Below the pieces are notes generated by a model. It did not search any database. It was not told the DNA's origin and saw nothing but the letters and a program-made list of their open reading frames with translations. From the NCBI GenBank assembly GCA_030065025.1, contig JASJDY010000032.1, positions 1-49,051 on the forward strand: a DNA stretch of 49,051 bases, read 5' to 3'. Positions within the stretch are counted from its first letter, which is position 1; every line of letters starts with the position of its first letter. Origin of the DNA: Planctomycetota bacterium. GTDB taxonomy: Bacteria; Planctomycetota; PLA2; JAEUHO01. This document shows positions 40,893 through 48,437 of this stretch, piece by piece. A program made the position numbers and the translations under genes.

Positions 40893-40898
40893 TACGAT
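40893..40898 (+). promoter_or_regulatory. -10 element TACGAT for cvpA-like gene
   Basis: TACGAT ends 6 nt before ATG 40905; leaderless class. Confidence 0.6.
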
Positions 40899-40904
40899 CC
40901 CGCC

Positions 40905-41477
40905 ATGCTCCTGGTGCAGACGCTTACGGTTCCGGACACGATCGTGTTGGTCGTGTGTCTGATCGTGGGCATCCGCGGCGCGTTCAAGGGCTTCGTCTGG
41001 CAGGCCATCCGCACCGCCGGTCTCATCGGAGCGCTCTGGGCCGCCACGCGCTTCCACGAGCCGATCGGTCGCCGCCTCGACGAGTGGTTCTCGTTCCTGC
41101 CGACGTTCGCCACGCCGGTCGTGGCGTGGTTGCTGATCCTCGTCGGGATCTTCCTGGTCTTCGCGTTCCTCGCCTACATGGCGCGCGGTGCGATGAAGAC
41201 CGCCAACTTGACCGGCGTCGACCGCGTGCTGGGCCTCGCGATGGGCGCGGTGATGGGGCTCTGCTTCTGCGCGATCGCGTTCGTGATCTGGGGCTTCCTC
41301 TTCCTGAAGACGGACAGCGAACTCGAGAAGGCGCTCGAGGGCAGCCAGTCGGCGCGCTTCATGGCGAAGATCATCGAGGTCGTCGACCCGCTGTTTCCCG
41401 AGGGCGTCCGCGAGCGCTTCGGCGCGTCCCTCAAGGCCATCGAAGCAGCGGGGGAGTCAGGGACCGCAGGTCCCTGA
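40905..41477 (+). CDS. CvpA-family membrane protein
   Basis: ATG 40905 is fixed by TACGAT; the track starts upstream in the metallopeptidase gene. The 190-residue protein has four membrane segments: VPDTIVLVVCLIVGIRGAFK (start of the CvpA domain, with the typical GxxRGxxKG), TAGLIGALWAATRF, VVAWLLILVGIFLVFAFLAY and VLGLAMGAVMGLCFCAIAFV. CvpA is linked to colicin V production and to envelope integrity in proteobacteria. The soluble C-terminal tail ends EAAGESGTAGP; its last residues are encoded by a perfect inverted repeat, suggesting that a repeat element replaced the original 3' end. Confidence 0.85.
   Translation: MLLVQTLTVPDTIVLVVCLIVGIRGAFKGFVWQAIRTAGLIGALWAATRFHEPIGRRLDEWFSFLPTFATPVVAWLLILVGIFLVFAFLAYMARGAMKTANLTGVDRVLGLAMGAVMGLCFCAIAFVIWGFLFLKTDSELEKALEGSQSARFMAKIIEVVDPLFPEGVRERFGASLKAIEAAGESGTAGP
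41457..41477. repeat. Perfect inverted repeat at the CvpA gene 3' end
   Basis: TCAGGGACC and GGTCCCTGA form 9-bp arms around GCA, and the right arm supplies the TGA stop. It encodes SGTAGP. A GC-rich hairpin without U-tract, adjoining the repeat at 41517. Confidence 0.75.
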
Positions 41478-41484
41478 CCCTGAG

Positions 41485-41550
41485 CAAGGCGCGCAGCGCC
41501 GCGTCGAAGGGGAGCCGTAGGGGCAGCCTGAGCGAAGCGGTTGGCTGCCC
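41485..41550. repeat. GTAGGGGC stem-loop repeat, copy C
   Basis: The block begins with TGAGCAAGGCGCGCAGCGCC, itself part of the same repeat style (TCGAAGG follows), then GTAGGGGCAGCC at 41517. GGGCAGCC (41521-41528) pairs perfectly with GGCTGCCC (41543-41550) around TGAGCGAAGCGGTT. It fills the whole gap between the CvpA gene and the convergent HTH gene. Confidence 0.65.
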
Positions 41551-42258
41551 TCAGTCCTCGTCCACCGTCTCGAAGCCGTCGATCTCCATGAGGCCCGGGC
41601 CCGGCGGCTCGTCGAGCTCACCGATGTCGTCGAGGCCGAGGTCCGTGGGGATCTCGAACGCCTTGGGCGCGTCCTCATCCAGGGGTGTCGGCTCCGGCGC
41701 TGGGGCGGCCGGGCGCGGCCTGGCCACGGGCGGCGGCAGCGTCTCGTCGGCCCCGTACTCGAAGCGCGCCCACGCGCGCACGGCGGTGCGCCGCTCCTGC
41801 GCCTCGGCGACGACGTCCTCGCCCTCGTCCTCGCGCGCCACCAGGTCGACGAGCACGGCGTCGTAGCGCACCTCGTCGTCTACGCGCAGCGAGGGCACCG
41901 TGCCGTCGCTGTCGAGACGCGCGAGCGCGGCGTCGGTCGCGCACAGGCGGCGGGCTGCCTCGGCCGGCGTCAGCAGCTCCGCGGCTTCCAGGGACTCACG
42001 GGAACGTCGCGGCCTGCGCGCGTTCGCGGACGGCGGCGCCAGGCGTGCCAGCCAGTACGTGGAGAGCGCGATCGGATCGGCGTCGCTGACCCCGGCCTCG
42101 GCGTCGACCCACGGCGCCGGCAGTGCGAGCCCCGCCTCGACGCGCGTGGCGGGCAGCCTCCGCAGGCGCGCCTCGCGGGCAAGGCGTGCCGGGTCCTTGA
42201 ACAGCAGGCCGCCTGCCTCCGAAAGATCGTAGAGTTGGACGTCGTCCAGATGGAGCAT
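41551..42258 (-). CDS. Protein with two excisionase/MerR-type helix-turn-helix modules
   Basis: ATG 42258 is fixed by a TAGACT -10 six bases upstream; 235 residues. Residues 6-50 (VQLYDLSEAGGLLFKDPARL, RRLPATRVEAGLALPA) and 95-140 (LLTPAEAARRLCATDAALAR, GTVPSLRVDDEVRYDAVLVD) both resemble the winged helix of MerR/excisionase (HTH_17) proteins. The middle is RR-rich and basic, and the last 70 residues are acidic and proline-rich (PPPVARPRPAAPAPEPTPLD), with no domain visible. DNA binding is plausible; target unknown. The 3' end abuts the repeat copy C. Confidence 0.65.
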   Translation of the reverse strand: MLHLDDVQLYDLSEAGGLLFKDPARLAREARLRRLPATRVEAGLALPAPWVDAEAGVSDADPIALSTYWLARLAPPSANARRPRRSRESLEAAELLTPAEAARRLCATDAALARLDSDGTVPSLRVDDEVRYDAVLVDLVAREDEGEDVVAEAQERRTAVRAWARFEYGADETLPPPVARPRPAAPAPEPTPLDEDAPKAFEIPTDLGLDDIGELDEPPGPGLMEIDGFETVDED

Positions 42259-42264
42259 CCCGCC

Positions 42265-42270
42265 AGTCTA
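42265..42270 (-). promoter_or_regulatory. -10 element TAGACT for the two-HTH gene
   Basis: Minus-strand TAGACT lies 6 nt before ATG 42258; leaderless class. It sits inside the divergent gap with the lipoprotein gene at 42316. Confidence 0.55.
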
Positions 42271-42315
42271 CGGAGGCCCCCCCCTGCCTCCGCGCGCGGG
42301 GTGCGGGAGGCCTCC

Positions 42316-42843
42316 ATGGCACGTGCGCTCACGATTCTCGCCTGTCTCGTCCTCATGGCGGGGTGCACCAGCGACGGCGACGGTGCCCCTGCGAGCGGCG
42401 TGGCCACGCCGACCGTGGCGGGCGGACCCACGCCGACCTACACGGACTACGCCACCGCCCGCGAGGCCTTCACGCGCCGGAGCGACGACGGGGTGCTGGG
42501 CGCCACGCTCGAGGACGCGGCGTGGCTGCGGTTCGAGGGCGACGCGGAGACGGTCCAGAAGGCGCATCGCGCGTACTTCGACTACGGCTACACCAGCTTC
42601 AAGATCATCCTGCGTGCGAAGGAGTACACGCGGCCCACGGAGGAGGTGTTCCTGCTCGAGGACGACGGGGGCGCCCGGGTTCAGGGCAAGCCCGTCACCT
42701 TCACGGGCAGCATGCGGCTCGTGGACGACCGCTGGCAGTTCACCTTCGACCTGTCGTTCCAGCACGCGATCACCAAGGACACGCGCTGGCTCCGACTCAC
42801 ACGGGTCAAGGACAACGCGACCGTCGAATGGTCGTTCCGCTGA
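42316..42843 (+). CDS. Lipoprotein of unknown function
   Basis: ATG 42316 follows GGGAGG; the track begins upstream at 42235. The 175-residue product has a lipoprotein signal (ALTILACLVLMAGC, lipid site C17). The mature part is an alpha/beta fold (AREAFTRRSDDGVLGATLED) ending in a beta-sandwich-like stretch (VTFTGSMRLVDDRWQFTFDL). No family recognised. It ends 6 nt before the convergent NifB-like gene. Confidence 0.72.
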   Translation: MARALTILACLVLMAGCTSDGDGAPASGVATPTVAGGPTPTYTDYATAREAFTRRSDDGVLGATLEDAAWLRFEGDAETVQKAHRAYFDYGYTSFKIILRAKEYTRPTEEVFLLEDDGGARVQGKPVTFTGSMRLVDDRWQFTFDLSFQHAITKDTRWLRLTRVKDNATVEWSFR

Positions 42844-42849
42844 ACGGCC

Positions 42850-44064
42850 CTACGTCGCCTGCTTGACCGTCCCCCGCGCCACGCGGTCCAGGACCTCGTC
42901 GACGCGGCCGCCGATCTGTACGGGGCGGATGCCGACGGCCCGGAGGAGCGTGACGGCGCGCTGCGAGAAGCCCGTCGCCACGACCGCCCGGCAGCCGACG
43001 ACGGCATGCAGGAAGGCGCGCGAGTCGCCCACGCCGTCGTGCCGGCGCAGGATGCTCTCGTCGAGGTGCCGCGTGCCCAGGCAGCGGATGTGGTTCTCGG
43101 TGACCGCATAGATGCGCAGCAGCGGCGTGCCGGCGAGCGTCGAGTCCACCAGCGTGCCGTCGCGGCTGGCGACCGCGACGAACTGTGCCTTGCGTCGCGG
43201 CAGCAGGCGCGCCGGCTCGTCGAAGCCGTCCGGGTCCGGCAGCGTGCGCAGGATGTCGACGGCTTCGAGCGAGTCGACGTCCACGGCGCGGCAGCGCTCG
43301 GGGCTGATCCAGTCGGTGACGCGGGGGCCACGCAGGCGGCCGCGCGACGCCTTGGCGAAGGCATCGGCTGCCGTGTCGCGCGCGTCCTCGAGCTCGCCTT
43401 CGGTCGGGGTGCCGCCCCGCAGCAGCGGGGCGCCGGGGACCTCGACGTGCGGGACGACGTCCATGCGCTCCGCGCCCCAGCGCGCGGACTCGCGCGCGAT
43501 GCGCTCGATCTCGTGCGCGTTGACGGTGGGGACGAGCGTCGTGCGGATCGCCACCGAGAAGCCGTGCTGACGCGCGATGCCCAGCGCGCGGTGGGTCTCG
43601 TCGAGGACGAGCGTCGCGGCCGCGCTGCGCTCCAGGCGGTCGGCGCGGTAGACGGCGCCGGCGACGAGCCGCTCCGCCGTCCGCTGGGTCGCGGCATCCA
43701 CCTTGAGCACGAGGTAGCCGAGACCGAACGTCTCCAGCTCCTCCGTGTACTCGGCGAGCAGCGGACCGTCGATGACGAGGCCGGTCAGGACGTCGGGGTG
43801 GTGTTCGCGCACCAGCGCCAGGATGCGCAGCACGCTCTCTGGGCTCGCGAGCGGATCGCCGGGGCCCTCGACCTCGAGCACCAGGGGACCGCGGAGGCCG
43901 GCCCGCGCCGTCGCCACGTAGCGCAGCACGTCGGGCACGTCCACGACGGGGGCCTCGGCGTCGAAGGGCGTGTCGCGGCGCAGCACGAGGGGGTGCGGCG
44001 CGGCGGCGACACGGAGGCGCCAGATGCCGAGCTGGGTGCCGGAGGGGGTGGGGCCGGGACTCAT
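42850..44064 (-). CDS. NifB-like protein without radical-SAM cysteines
   Basis: ATG 44064 gives 404 residues. Residues 45-285 align with the radical-SAM barrel of NifB: LVLEVEGPGDPLASPESVLR (the GPGDPLA hallmark), ILALVREHHPDVLTGLVIDG, FGLGYLVLKVDA, AIRTTLVPTVNAHEIERIA and VPGAPLLRGGTPTEGELEDA. Residues 294-398 align with the NifX/NifB C-terminal domain (FVAVASRDGTLVDS, IYAVTENHI, VVGCRAVVATGF). The expected CxxxCxxC near residue 25 is absent: that segment reads VAAAPHPLVLRRDTPFDAEA. The whole protein has only C258, C328 and C358, so no radical-SAM [4Fe-4S] site or K-cluster ligands exist. No nif gene is nearby. Confidence 0.75.
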   Translation of the reverse strand: MSPGPTPSGTQLGIWRLRVAAAPHPLVLRRDTPFDAEAPVVDVPDVLRYVATARAGLRGPLVLEVEGPGDPLASPESVLRILALVREHHPDVLTGLVIDGPLLAEYTEELETFGLGYLVLKVDAATQRTAERLVAGAVYRADRLERSAAATLVLDETHRALGIARQHGFSVAIRTTLVPTVNAHEIERIARESARWGAERMDVVPHVEVPGAPLLRGGTPTEGELEDARDTAADAFAKASRGRLRGPRVTDWISPERCRAVDVDSLEAVDILRTLPDPDGFDEPARLLPRRKAQFVAVASRDGTLVDSTLAGTPLLRIYAVTENHIRCLGTRHLDESILRRHDGVGDSRAFLHAVVGCRAVVATGFSQRAVTLLRAVGIRPVQIGGRVDEVLDRVARGTVKQAT

Positions 44065-44162
44065 GAGGCGGCGCCGGTGTACCGCTCCGTGGGGGGGTGC
44101 GCAAGGGCGAGGTCTCGGTCTCCGGACGCGGGATGCTCGGGCTCCGAGTACAAGATGAAGCC

Positions 44163-44915
44163 GTGAGCGAACCCCTGCCCCCGTCGTACCCCGCACCGCA
44201 GCACCCCGCCCCGAAGAGCGAGTGGAAGCCTCTCTCGGGCCTGGCCGTGACGGCGTTCGTGCTCAGCCTCGTGCTGATCCTGATCGCCCTGCCGGGGCTC
44301 TGGATCGTGCAGCTCGTGCCGCTGCTGCTGGGCATCGCGACCCTGGTGATGGTCAAGCCGGGGCAGCGCCGCGGCCGCATCCTCGCGGTGTGGGCCATCG
44401 TCATCTCGCTCGCCATCGGCTCGTGCTCGTTCACGATGCACCAGGGCATGCGCGGTGTGCTGAGCGGGACGAACGAGTCGATCCTCTCCGTGCTCTCGTC
44501 GAAGATCTCGGACGAGGAGAAGGCGAAGTCCTTGCGAAGCTGGGTCTGGCCCAAGGCGCTGGAGCAGGACGAGAAGCTGCCCGCGACGTGGATGCAGCGC
44601 TACGCCGGTGTCGTGGCGGAGTTCGGTCCCTGGCGTGAGTCCTTCGAGCTGCCGTCCATCGTCTACGGATCGACCCCGCTCTTGATCGCGCCGGAGGGTC
44701 TCGTGGAGATCGGCAGCGACGGCGAGAAGCCGCCGAGCTGGACGATGGGTTCCACGATCTGGACCCCCGCCGTGTTCGAGAAGGGCATCGTCCACGTGGC
44801 GATCGTGCTCCAGGAGGGCGATCAGAAGGGCGTCGAGGCTCTCGGCACGCTGCGCCCCGGCGAGGAGACGGCCGTCGTAGGCGACGTCCGCTTCTTCCGC
44901 GCCAAGGCTCCGTAG
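44163..44915 (+). CDS. Membrane protein with DUF4190-type domain
   Basis: GTG 44163 is favoured over the track's 44097; TACAAG (44149-44154, with G in place of the last T) lies 8 nt upstream. The 250-residue product has a Pro-rich N-terminus and two or three membrane helices in a DUF4190-like block (LSGLAVTAFVLSLVLILIAL, IVQLVPLLLGIATLVMVKPG, ILAVWAIVISLAIGSCSFTM). The soluble part (about 95-250) is outside, beta-rich toward the end (GIVHVAIVLQEGDQ), and unrecognised. Divergent from the NifB-like gene. Confidence 0.7.
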   Translation: MSEPLPPSYPAPQHPAPKSEWKPLSGLAVTAFVLSLVLILIALPGLWIVQLVPLLLGIATLVMVKPGQRRGRILAVWAIVISLAIGSCSFTMHQGMRGVLSGTNESILSVLSSKISDEEKAKSLRSWVWPKALEQDEKLPATWMQRYAGVVAEFGPWRESFELPSIVYGSTPLLIAPEGLVEIGSDGEKPPSWTMGSTIWTPAVFEKGIVHVAIVLQEGDQKGVEALGTLRPGEETAVVGDVRFFRAKAP

Positions 44916-44962
44916 GGCCGTCCGGGGGCCGAGGGCCCTCCCAACGCCCAGGCCCGGCCCGG

Positions 44963-44968
44963 TAAACT
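44963..44968 (+). promoter_or_regulatory. -10 element TAAACT for the HEAT-vWA gene
   Basis: TAAACT lies 19 nt before ATG 44988 with CGGAG in the leader. Confidence 0.5.
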
Positions 44969-44987
44969 GGCACGCGGAGACACCGCC

Positions 44988-46583
44988 ATGCGCACCCGTC
45001 GACTCGCTCTGCCGCTCGTCGCCCTCGCGGCGATCGCGCTGCTGTTCGCGGCGCCCGCCGACGCCAAGCTGAGCAGCAAGGAGTGGAAGGAGGCCGAGAC
45101 CCGCTTCGAGGAGCTGTTCTCGCAGAAGGGCAACGCGAAGGCCAAGGCCGAGGTGCTGGCGACGATCGCCTCCGACGGCTCGGGCCGCGCGTTCCGCCTC
45201 ATGGCGGACGGCCTCTTCAAGGAGGTCGAGCTCTTCAACCGGCTCATGATCAAGATCACGAAGGCGTCCGCCGAGCGCAGCATCCTCGTGGGCAAGGGCA
45301 TCAAGGGCTTCACCGCCGTGGACGAGGCGCGCGCCAAGGAGCTCGATGCCGAGCTGAAGGAGCTCGAGGCCGCGCTCAAGGAGGAGCGCGAGGCGCTCAA
45401 TGCCGTCACGAAGGCCGTCTGCGAGGGCCCGGAGATCCTGCGGAAGAACATCCTCCAGCGCGCCAAGGGCGGCGGCGATTGGACCTTCCGTGCCGCCGCC
45501 ATCCGCGTCGCCGTGATGACGATGAAGGAGAAGGCCTCGAAGCAGTTCCTCATGCGCACGTTGAGCAACGACAAGGACCCGCGGGTGCGCCTCGCGGGCC
45601 TCGACGCGCTCGGCTCCGTGCCGGAGGGCTACGAGGATCTCGTCATCGGCCGCCTCGCGGATCCGTACTGGGGTGTCGTCTTGCGCGCCGTCGCCATCGC
45701 GAAGGACCGCGAGATGCACGACGCGGTGCCGCACCTGATCAATGCCCTGCCCAAGGCCGGCCCGCGTGTGGCCGAGGCCGTCGGCGCGGCTCTGCGCAAG
45801 CTCACGGGCGAGAACTTCGAGGCGTACGCCGACGTCTGGAGCAAGTGGTGGGAGGAACACAAGAAGGACTTCACGGGTGACGTGAAGGTCAAGAAGGGCA
45901 AGCGCGAGGAGTTCGCGCGCGTCGACTTCTACGGCGTACCGATCAAGTCGGACCGCATCCTCTTCATCATCGACATCAGCAGCTCGATGAAGCTGAAGAC
46001 GAAGAACGACAATCCCAAGGAGCGCTGGAAGCCGCCGCCCACCACGACGGGTGGCAAGGCGCCGCCTCCGCCGCCGCCCCCCGAGGAGATCCTCAGCGGG
46101 CCGAAGATCGACGTCGCCAAGCATGAGCTGAAGAAGGCGGTCAAGCAGCTGCCCAAGCACTACATGTTCAACATCATCTGCTTCAACCAGGGCGCCGTGC
46201 CGTGGCAGAAGACGATGGTCAAGGCGAGCGCGAAGAACAAGGAGAGCGCGTATCAGTGGATTCGCACGCGCAAGCCCAGTGGCAGCACCTACATCGACGG
46301 TGCGCTCCGCATGGGCTTCACGATGGCGGGCCTCATCAACTACGACAAGCGCTATCCGGACATCTCCGTGGACACGATCGTCCTGCTGTCGGACGGCGCG
46401 CCCACGGACAGCTCGTTCCCCGTGTCCAAGCTCATGGATCCCGAGGTGATCCTCGAGCACGTGCGTCAGTGGAACAAGGACAAGAAGATCGTGATCCACT
46501 GCATCGGCGTCGACATGGTCACGAGCATCGAGTTCCTCCAGAAGCTTGCCGCCGAGAACGGCGGGACCTACGTCGACCGCTGA
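44988..46583 (+). CDS. Secreted HEAT-vWA protein with intact MIDAS
   Basis: The 531-residue protein has a signal peptide (RLALPLVALAAIALLFAAPADA). A long coiled helix (ELDAELKELEAALKEEREAL) near 125 is followed by HEAT repeats (about 150-285; VRLAGLDALGSVPEGYEDL and LRAVAIAKDREMHDAVPHLI). LTGENFEAYADVWSKWWEEH precedes the vWA domain, which has an intact MIDAS: ILFIIDISSSMKLK, SGSTYIDGAL and IVLLSDGAPTD. A proline-rich insert (PPPTTTGGKAPPPPPPPEEI) loops out just after the first motif. The ending GVDMVTSIEFLQKLAAENGG closes the fold. Paralogue of the gene at 11476. Periplasmic metal-dependent binding is likely. Confidence 0.82.
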   Translation: MRTRRLALPLVALAAIALLFAAPADAKLSSKEWKEAETRFEELFSQKGNAKAKAEVLATIASDGSGRAFRLMADGLFKEVELFNRLMIKITKASAERSILVGKGIKGFTAVDEARAKELDAELKELEAALKEEREALNAVTKAVCEGPEILRKNILQRAKGGGDWTFRAAAIRVAVMTMKEKASKQFLMRTLSNDKDPRVRLAGLDALGSVPEGYEDLVIGRLADPYWGVVLRAVAIAKDREMHDAVPHLINALPKAGPRVAEAVGAALRKLTGENFEAYADVWSKWWEEHKKDFTGDVKVKKGKREEFARVDFYGVPIKSDRILFIIDISSSMKLKTKNDNPKERWKPPPTTTGGKAPPPPPPPEEILSGPKIDVAKHELKKAVKQLPKHYMFNIICFNQGAVPWQKTMVKASAKNKESAYQWIRTRKPSGSTYIDGALRMGFTMAGLINYDKRYPDISVDTIVLLSDGAPTDSSFPVSKLMDPEVILEHVRQWNKDKKIVIHCIGVDMVTSIEFLQKLAAENGGTYVDR

Positions 46584-46590
46584 TCCGGGA

Positions 46591-47358
46591 TTGAACGCCG
46601 CGAGCGCCCGCGTCCCGAAGAAGCCTGCGGGGCTCTGGATCCCCGTTCTCAAGGTGGGCTCCATCGGCATCTACGTCGAGGGACTCGTCGTCCTGCTCGT
46701 CGCGTTCCTCTTGGTCGGCGGCGAGGCGGGCGCGCCGCTGGGGCCGCGCTTGGGGCTCATCGGCATTGCGCTGGGCAGTGTCCTGCTGCACGAGCTCGGG
46801 CACGCCGTCATGGCGCGGCTCCGCGGACTGAAGGTGGGGGGCGTGTTCCTGCACCTCGTGCCGTTCGCGTATGTGGAGCGCGGGAGCCCGCGCGACGAGC
46901 TGCGCACGGCGCTGGCCGGCCCGGTGACCAACCTGCTCATTGCCGGTGGGCTGCTGGCCGTGCCGCACGTGCGTGAGGGCTTCCCCTGGCTCGAGCTGGA
47001 GCGTTGGCTCGACGATCCGCTGTGGACGGCGTTCGGCGTCAACGCGCTGATGGGGGTGCTGAACCTGATCCCCGCGCTGCCTGCCGATGGCGGCCGTGCG
47101 CTCAGGGCGGCACTCATGCTGCGGATGGCGCCGGCGAAGGCCTACGCGCTGACCGCCCGGGCCGGCACCTTCACGGGCGCGGCGTGCTTCTTCGTAGCCG
47201 TGCTCCTCTGGCCGAACACGGACGCCTACGCGGCGATCGTGGCCGGCCTCTTCTTCATCGTCGTGGCGTGGCGCGAGGCGAAGCAGGGGCAGATCGAGCG
47301 CCGGCGGGAGCGCGCGAAGGCCAAGGAAGCGCCGAACGGGCGTACCCTGGAGGCATGA
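46591..47358 (+). CDS. Site-2-protease-type (M50) membrane metallopeptidase
   Basis: TTG 46591, 7 nt after the previous stop, is the best start; the track's 46546 overlaps the vWA gene. The 255-residue protein has the M50 zinc motif LLHELGHAVMARLRG in a membrane helix, and the second-site motif NLIPALPADGGRAL (N-x-x-P-x-x-P-x-D-G). AGPVTNLLIAGGLLAV is also typical. About five membrane helices. These proteases cut membrane proteins within the bilayer. There is no PDZ domain, so this is the short M50 subgroup. Tail RRRERAKAKEAPNGRTLEA is basic. Its stop overlaps the next start (ATGA). Confidence 0.9.
   Translation: MNAASARVPKKPAGLWIPVLKVGSIGIYVEGLVVLLVAFLLVGGEAGAPLGPRLGLIGIALGSVLLHELGHAVMARLRGLKVGGVFLHLVPFAYVERGSPRDELRTALAGPVTNLLIAGGLLAVPHVREGFPWLELERWLDDPLWTAFGVNALMGVLNLIPALPADGGRALRAALMLRMAPAKAYALTARAGTFTGAACFFVAVLLWPNTDAYAAIVAGLFFIVVAWREAKQGQIERRRERAKAKEAPNGRTLEA
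47343..47348 (+). promoter_or_regulatory. -10 element TACCCT inside the M50 gene 3' end
   Basis: TACCCT ends 6 nt before ATG 47355 and lies within the coding end of the M50 gene. GGAGG follows directly, so either a leaderless promoter or a translational coupling site is possible. Confidence 0.45.
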
Positions 47359-48434
47359 GGACGAGGTGGATGTCGATCATCGCGTGCGCGGTGATCGTGG
47401 TCGTGTCGATGCCCGTGGCCGCGAAGGACGAGGCGCCCACGGAGGCGGCCGTCGAGGCGGCGACGCGCAACTTCATGGGGGCGATCGGCGCCCGCCAGGA
47501 TGCGTTTGAACGGGATGACCTCCTGCGCCGCTTCGTCGATGCGCGGGGCTTCGCGGAGCGCGCACTGGGTGCGGACTTCGCGGCCTTGCCGGAAACGGAT
47601 CAGAAGCAGGTGCTCGACAGCGTTGCACGCTTCCTCTCGCGCGGACTGCTGTGCAACTGGACCTTGCCTGAGGACGTTCATCGCGTTGACCTCAGCGTCA
47701 CAGAAGCCGTTGGAGCGACGCGTTCTGTGTCCTACGTCGAGCAGGGCAAGCGCGTGGTTCTCGTGTGGCGCGGCAGCCTGCTTGTCGATTTCGGCGGTGG
47801 GGACGAGGGTCTGCTGTCGAAGCTCCTGCGCCGTCAGCGCGCGAAGCTCGGGGTGGGGGTCGTCGACTTCGCGCGCGCGCTCGAGAAAGCGGTCGGGACG
47901 ATTCGCGAGAACGCTGCGATCGTCTGGTCGAAGGACAACATTCGCACATTGCTCACCCTGATGATTGCGCGACGCACGATGAAGGTCAGGGCCGGCTGGC
48001 CCCGCTACAGCGGGAAGCGCTTCGTGCTGTCGGTGCTCGCGACGGGCGATGTGGATCGCAGCAACCCGAAGAACCTGGAGATCTTCTTCAGCCCCGGTGA
48101 CAAGCAGCGCTCCGTGAAGAAGGCGGGCGGTCCCGACGCCTACAAGGGCATCACGAAGCAGGCCCTCAGGGAGGGCAAGCTGCCCGTGGCGCACCTGACC
48201 TCCTACGCCGGCCGCCGCAATCTCGAGCGGGAGCACGTCGTGACGCCGGCAGAAGAGAAGGCCGGCACCGCCGTGATCGCGGACCTCTCCTTCCCCGACA
48301 TCGCGATCGTAGGCTTCACGAACGGCGCGGTACGCACGATGACGCGCAAGCAGCTCGGCCTGGGCCCCGAGGATCCGATCGTGGTGGGCGACAAGTCGAA
48401 GTCGGAGCTCCTGCGTTCGTTGTCGTCAGACTGA
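47355..48434 (+). CDS. Secreted protein, larger member of a tandem pair
   Basis: ATG 47355 overlaps the M50 stop; 359 residues with a signal peptide (MSIIACAVIVVVSMPVAAKD). Residues 35-190 resemble nothing I can name. A region from about 190 (NIRTLLTLMIARRTMKVRAG, YSGKRFVLSVLATGDVDRSN) and the end (SFPDIAIVGFTNGAVRTMTRKQLGLG, ending ELLRSLSSD) match the downstream gene segment by segment. The G-F-x-(D/N)-G-x-V-R motif recalls the C-terminal DG motif of DUF1559 planctomycete proteins, without the prepilin start. Function unknown. Confidence 0.72.
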   Translation: MRTRWMSIIACAVIVVVSMPVAAKDEAPTEAAVEAATRNFMGAIGARQDAFERDDLLRRFVDARGFAERALGADFAALPETDQKQVLDSVARFLSRGLLCNWTLPEDVHRVDLSVTEAVGATRSVSYVEQGKRVVLVWRGSLLVDFGGGDEGLLSKLLRRQRAKLGVGVVDFARALEKAVGTIRENAAIVWSKDNIRTLLTLMIARRTMKVRAGWPRYSGKRFVLSVLATGDVDRSNPKNLEIFFSPGDKQRSVKKAGGPDAYKGITKQALREGKLPVAHLTSYAGRRNLEREHVVTPAEEKAGTAVIADLSFPDIAIVGFTNGAVRTMTRKQLGLGPEDPIVVGDKSKSELLRSLSSD

Positions 48435-48437
48435 TCG

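Noticed and set aside
44149-44154. TACAAG as a full member of the TANNNT class
   Set aside because: The last base is G, so it was not counted among the 28 elements, though its position 8 nt before GTG 44163 is suggestive.
44061-46670. 869-residue minus-strand ORF
   Set aside because: It is antisense to the HEAT-vWA and DUF4190 genes; the Leu/Arg-rich composition is a shadow of their codons.
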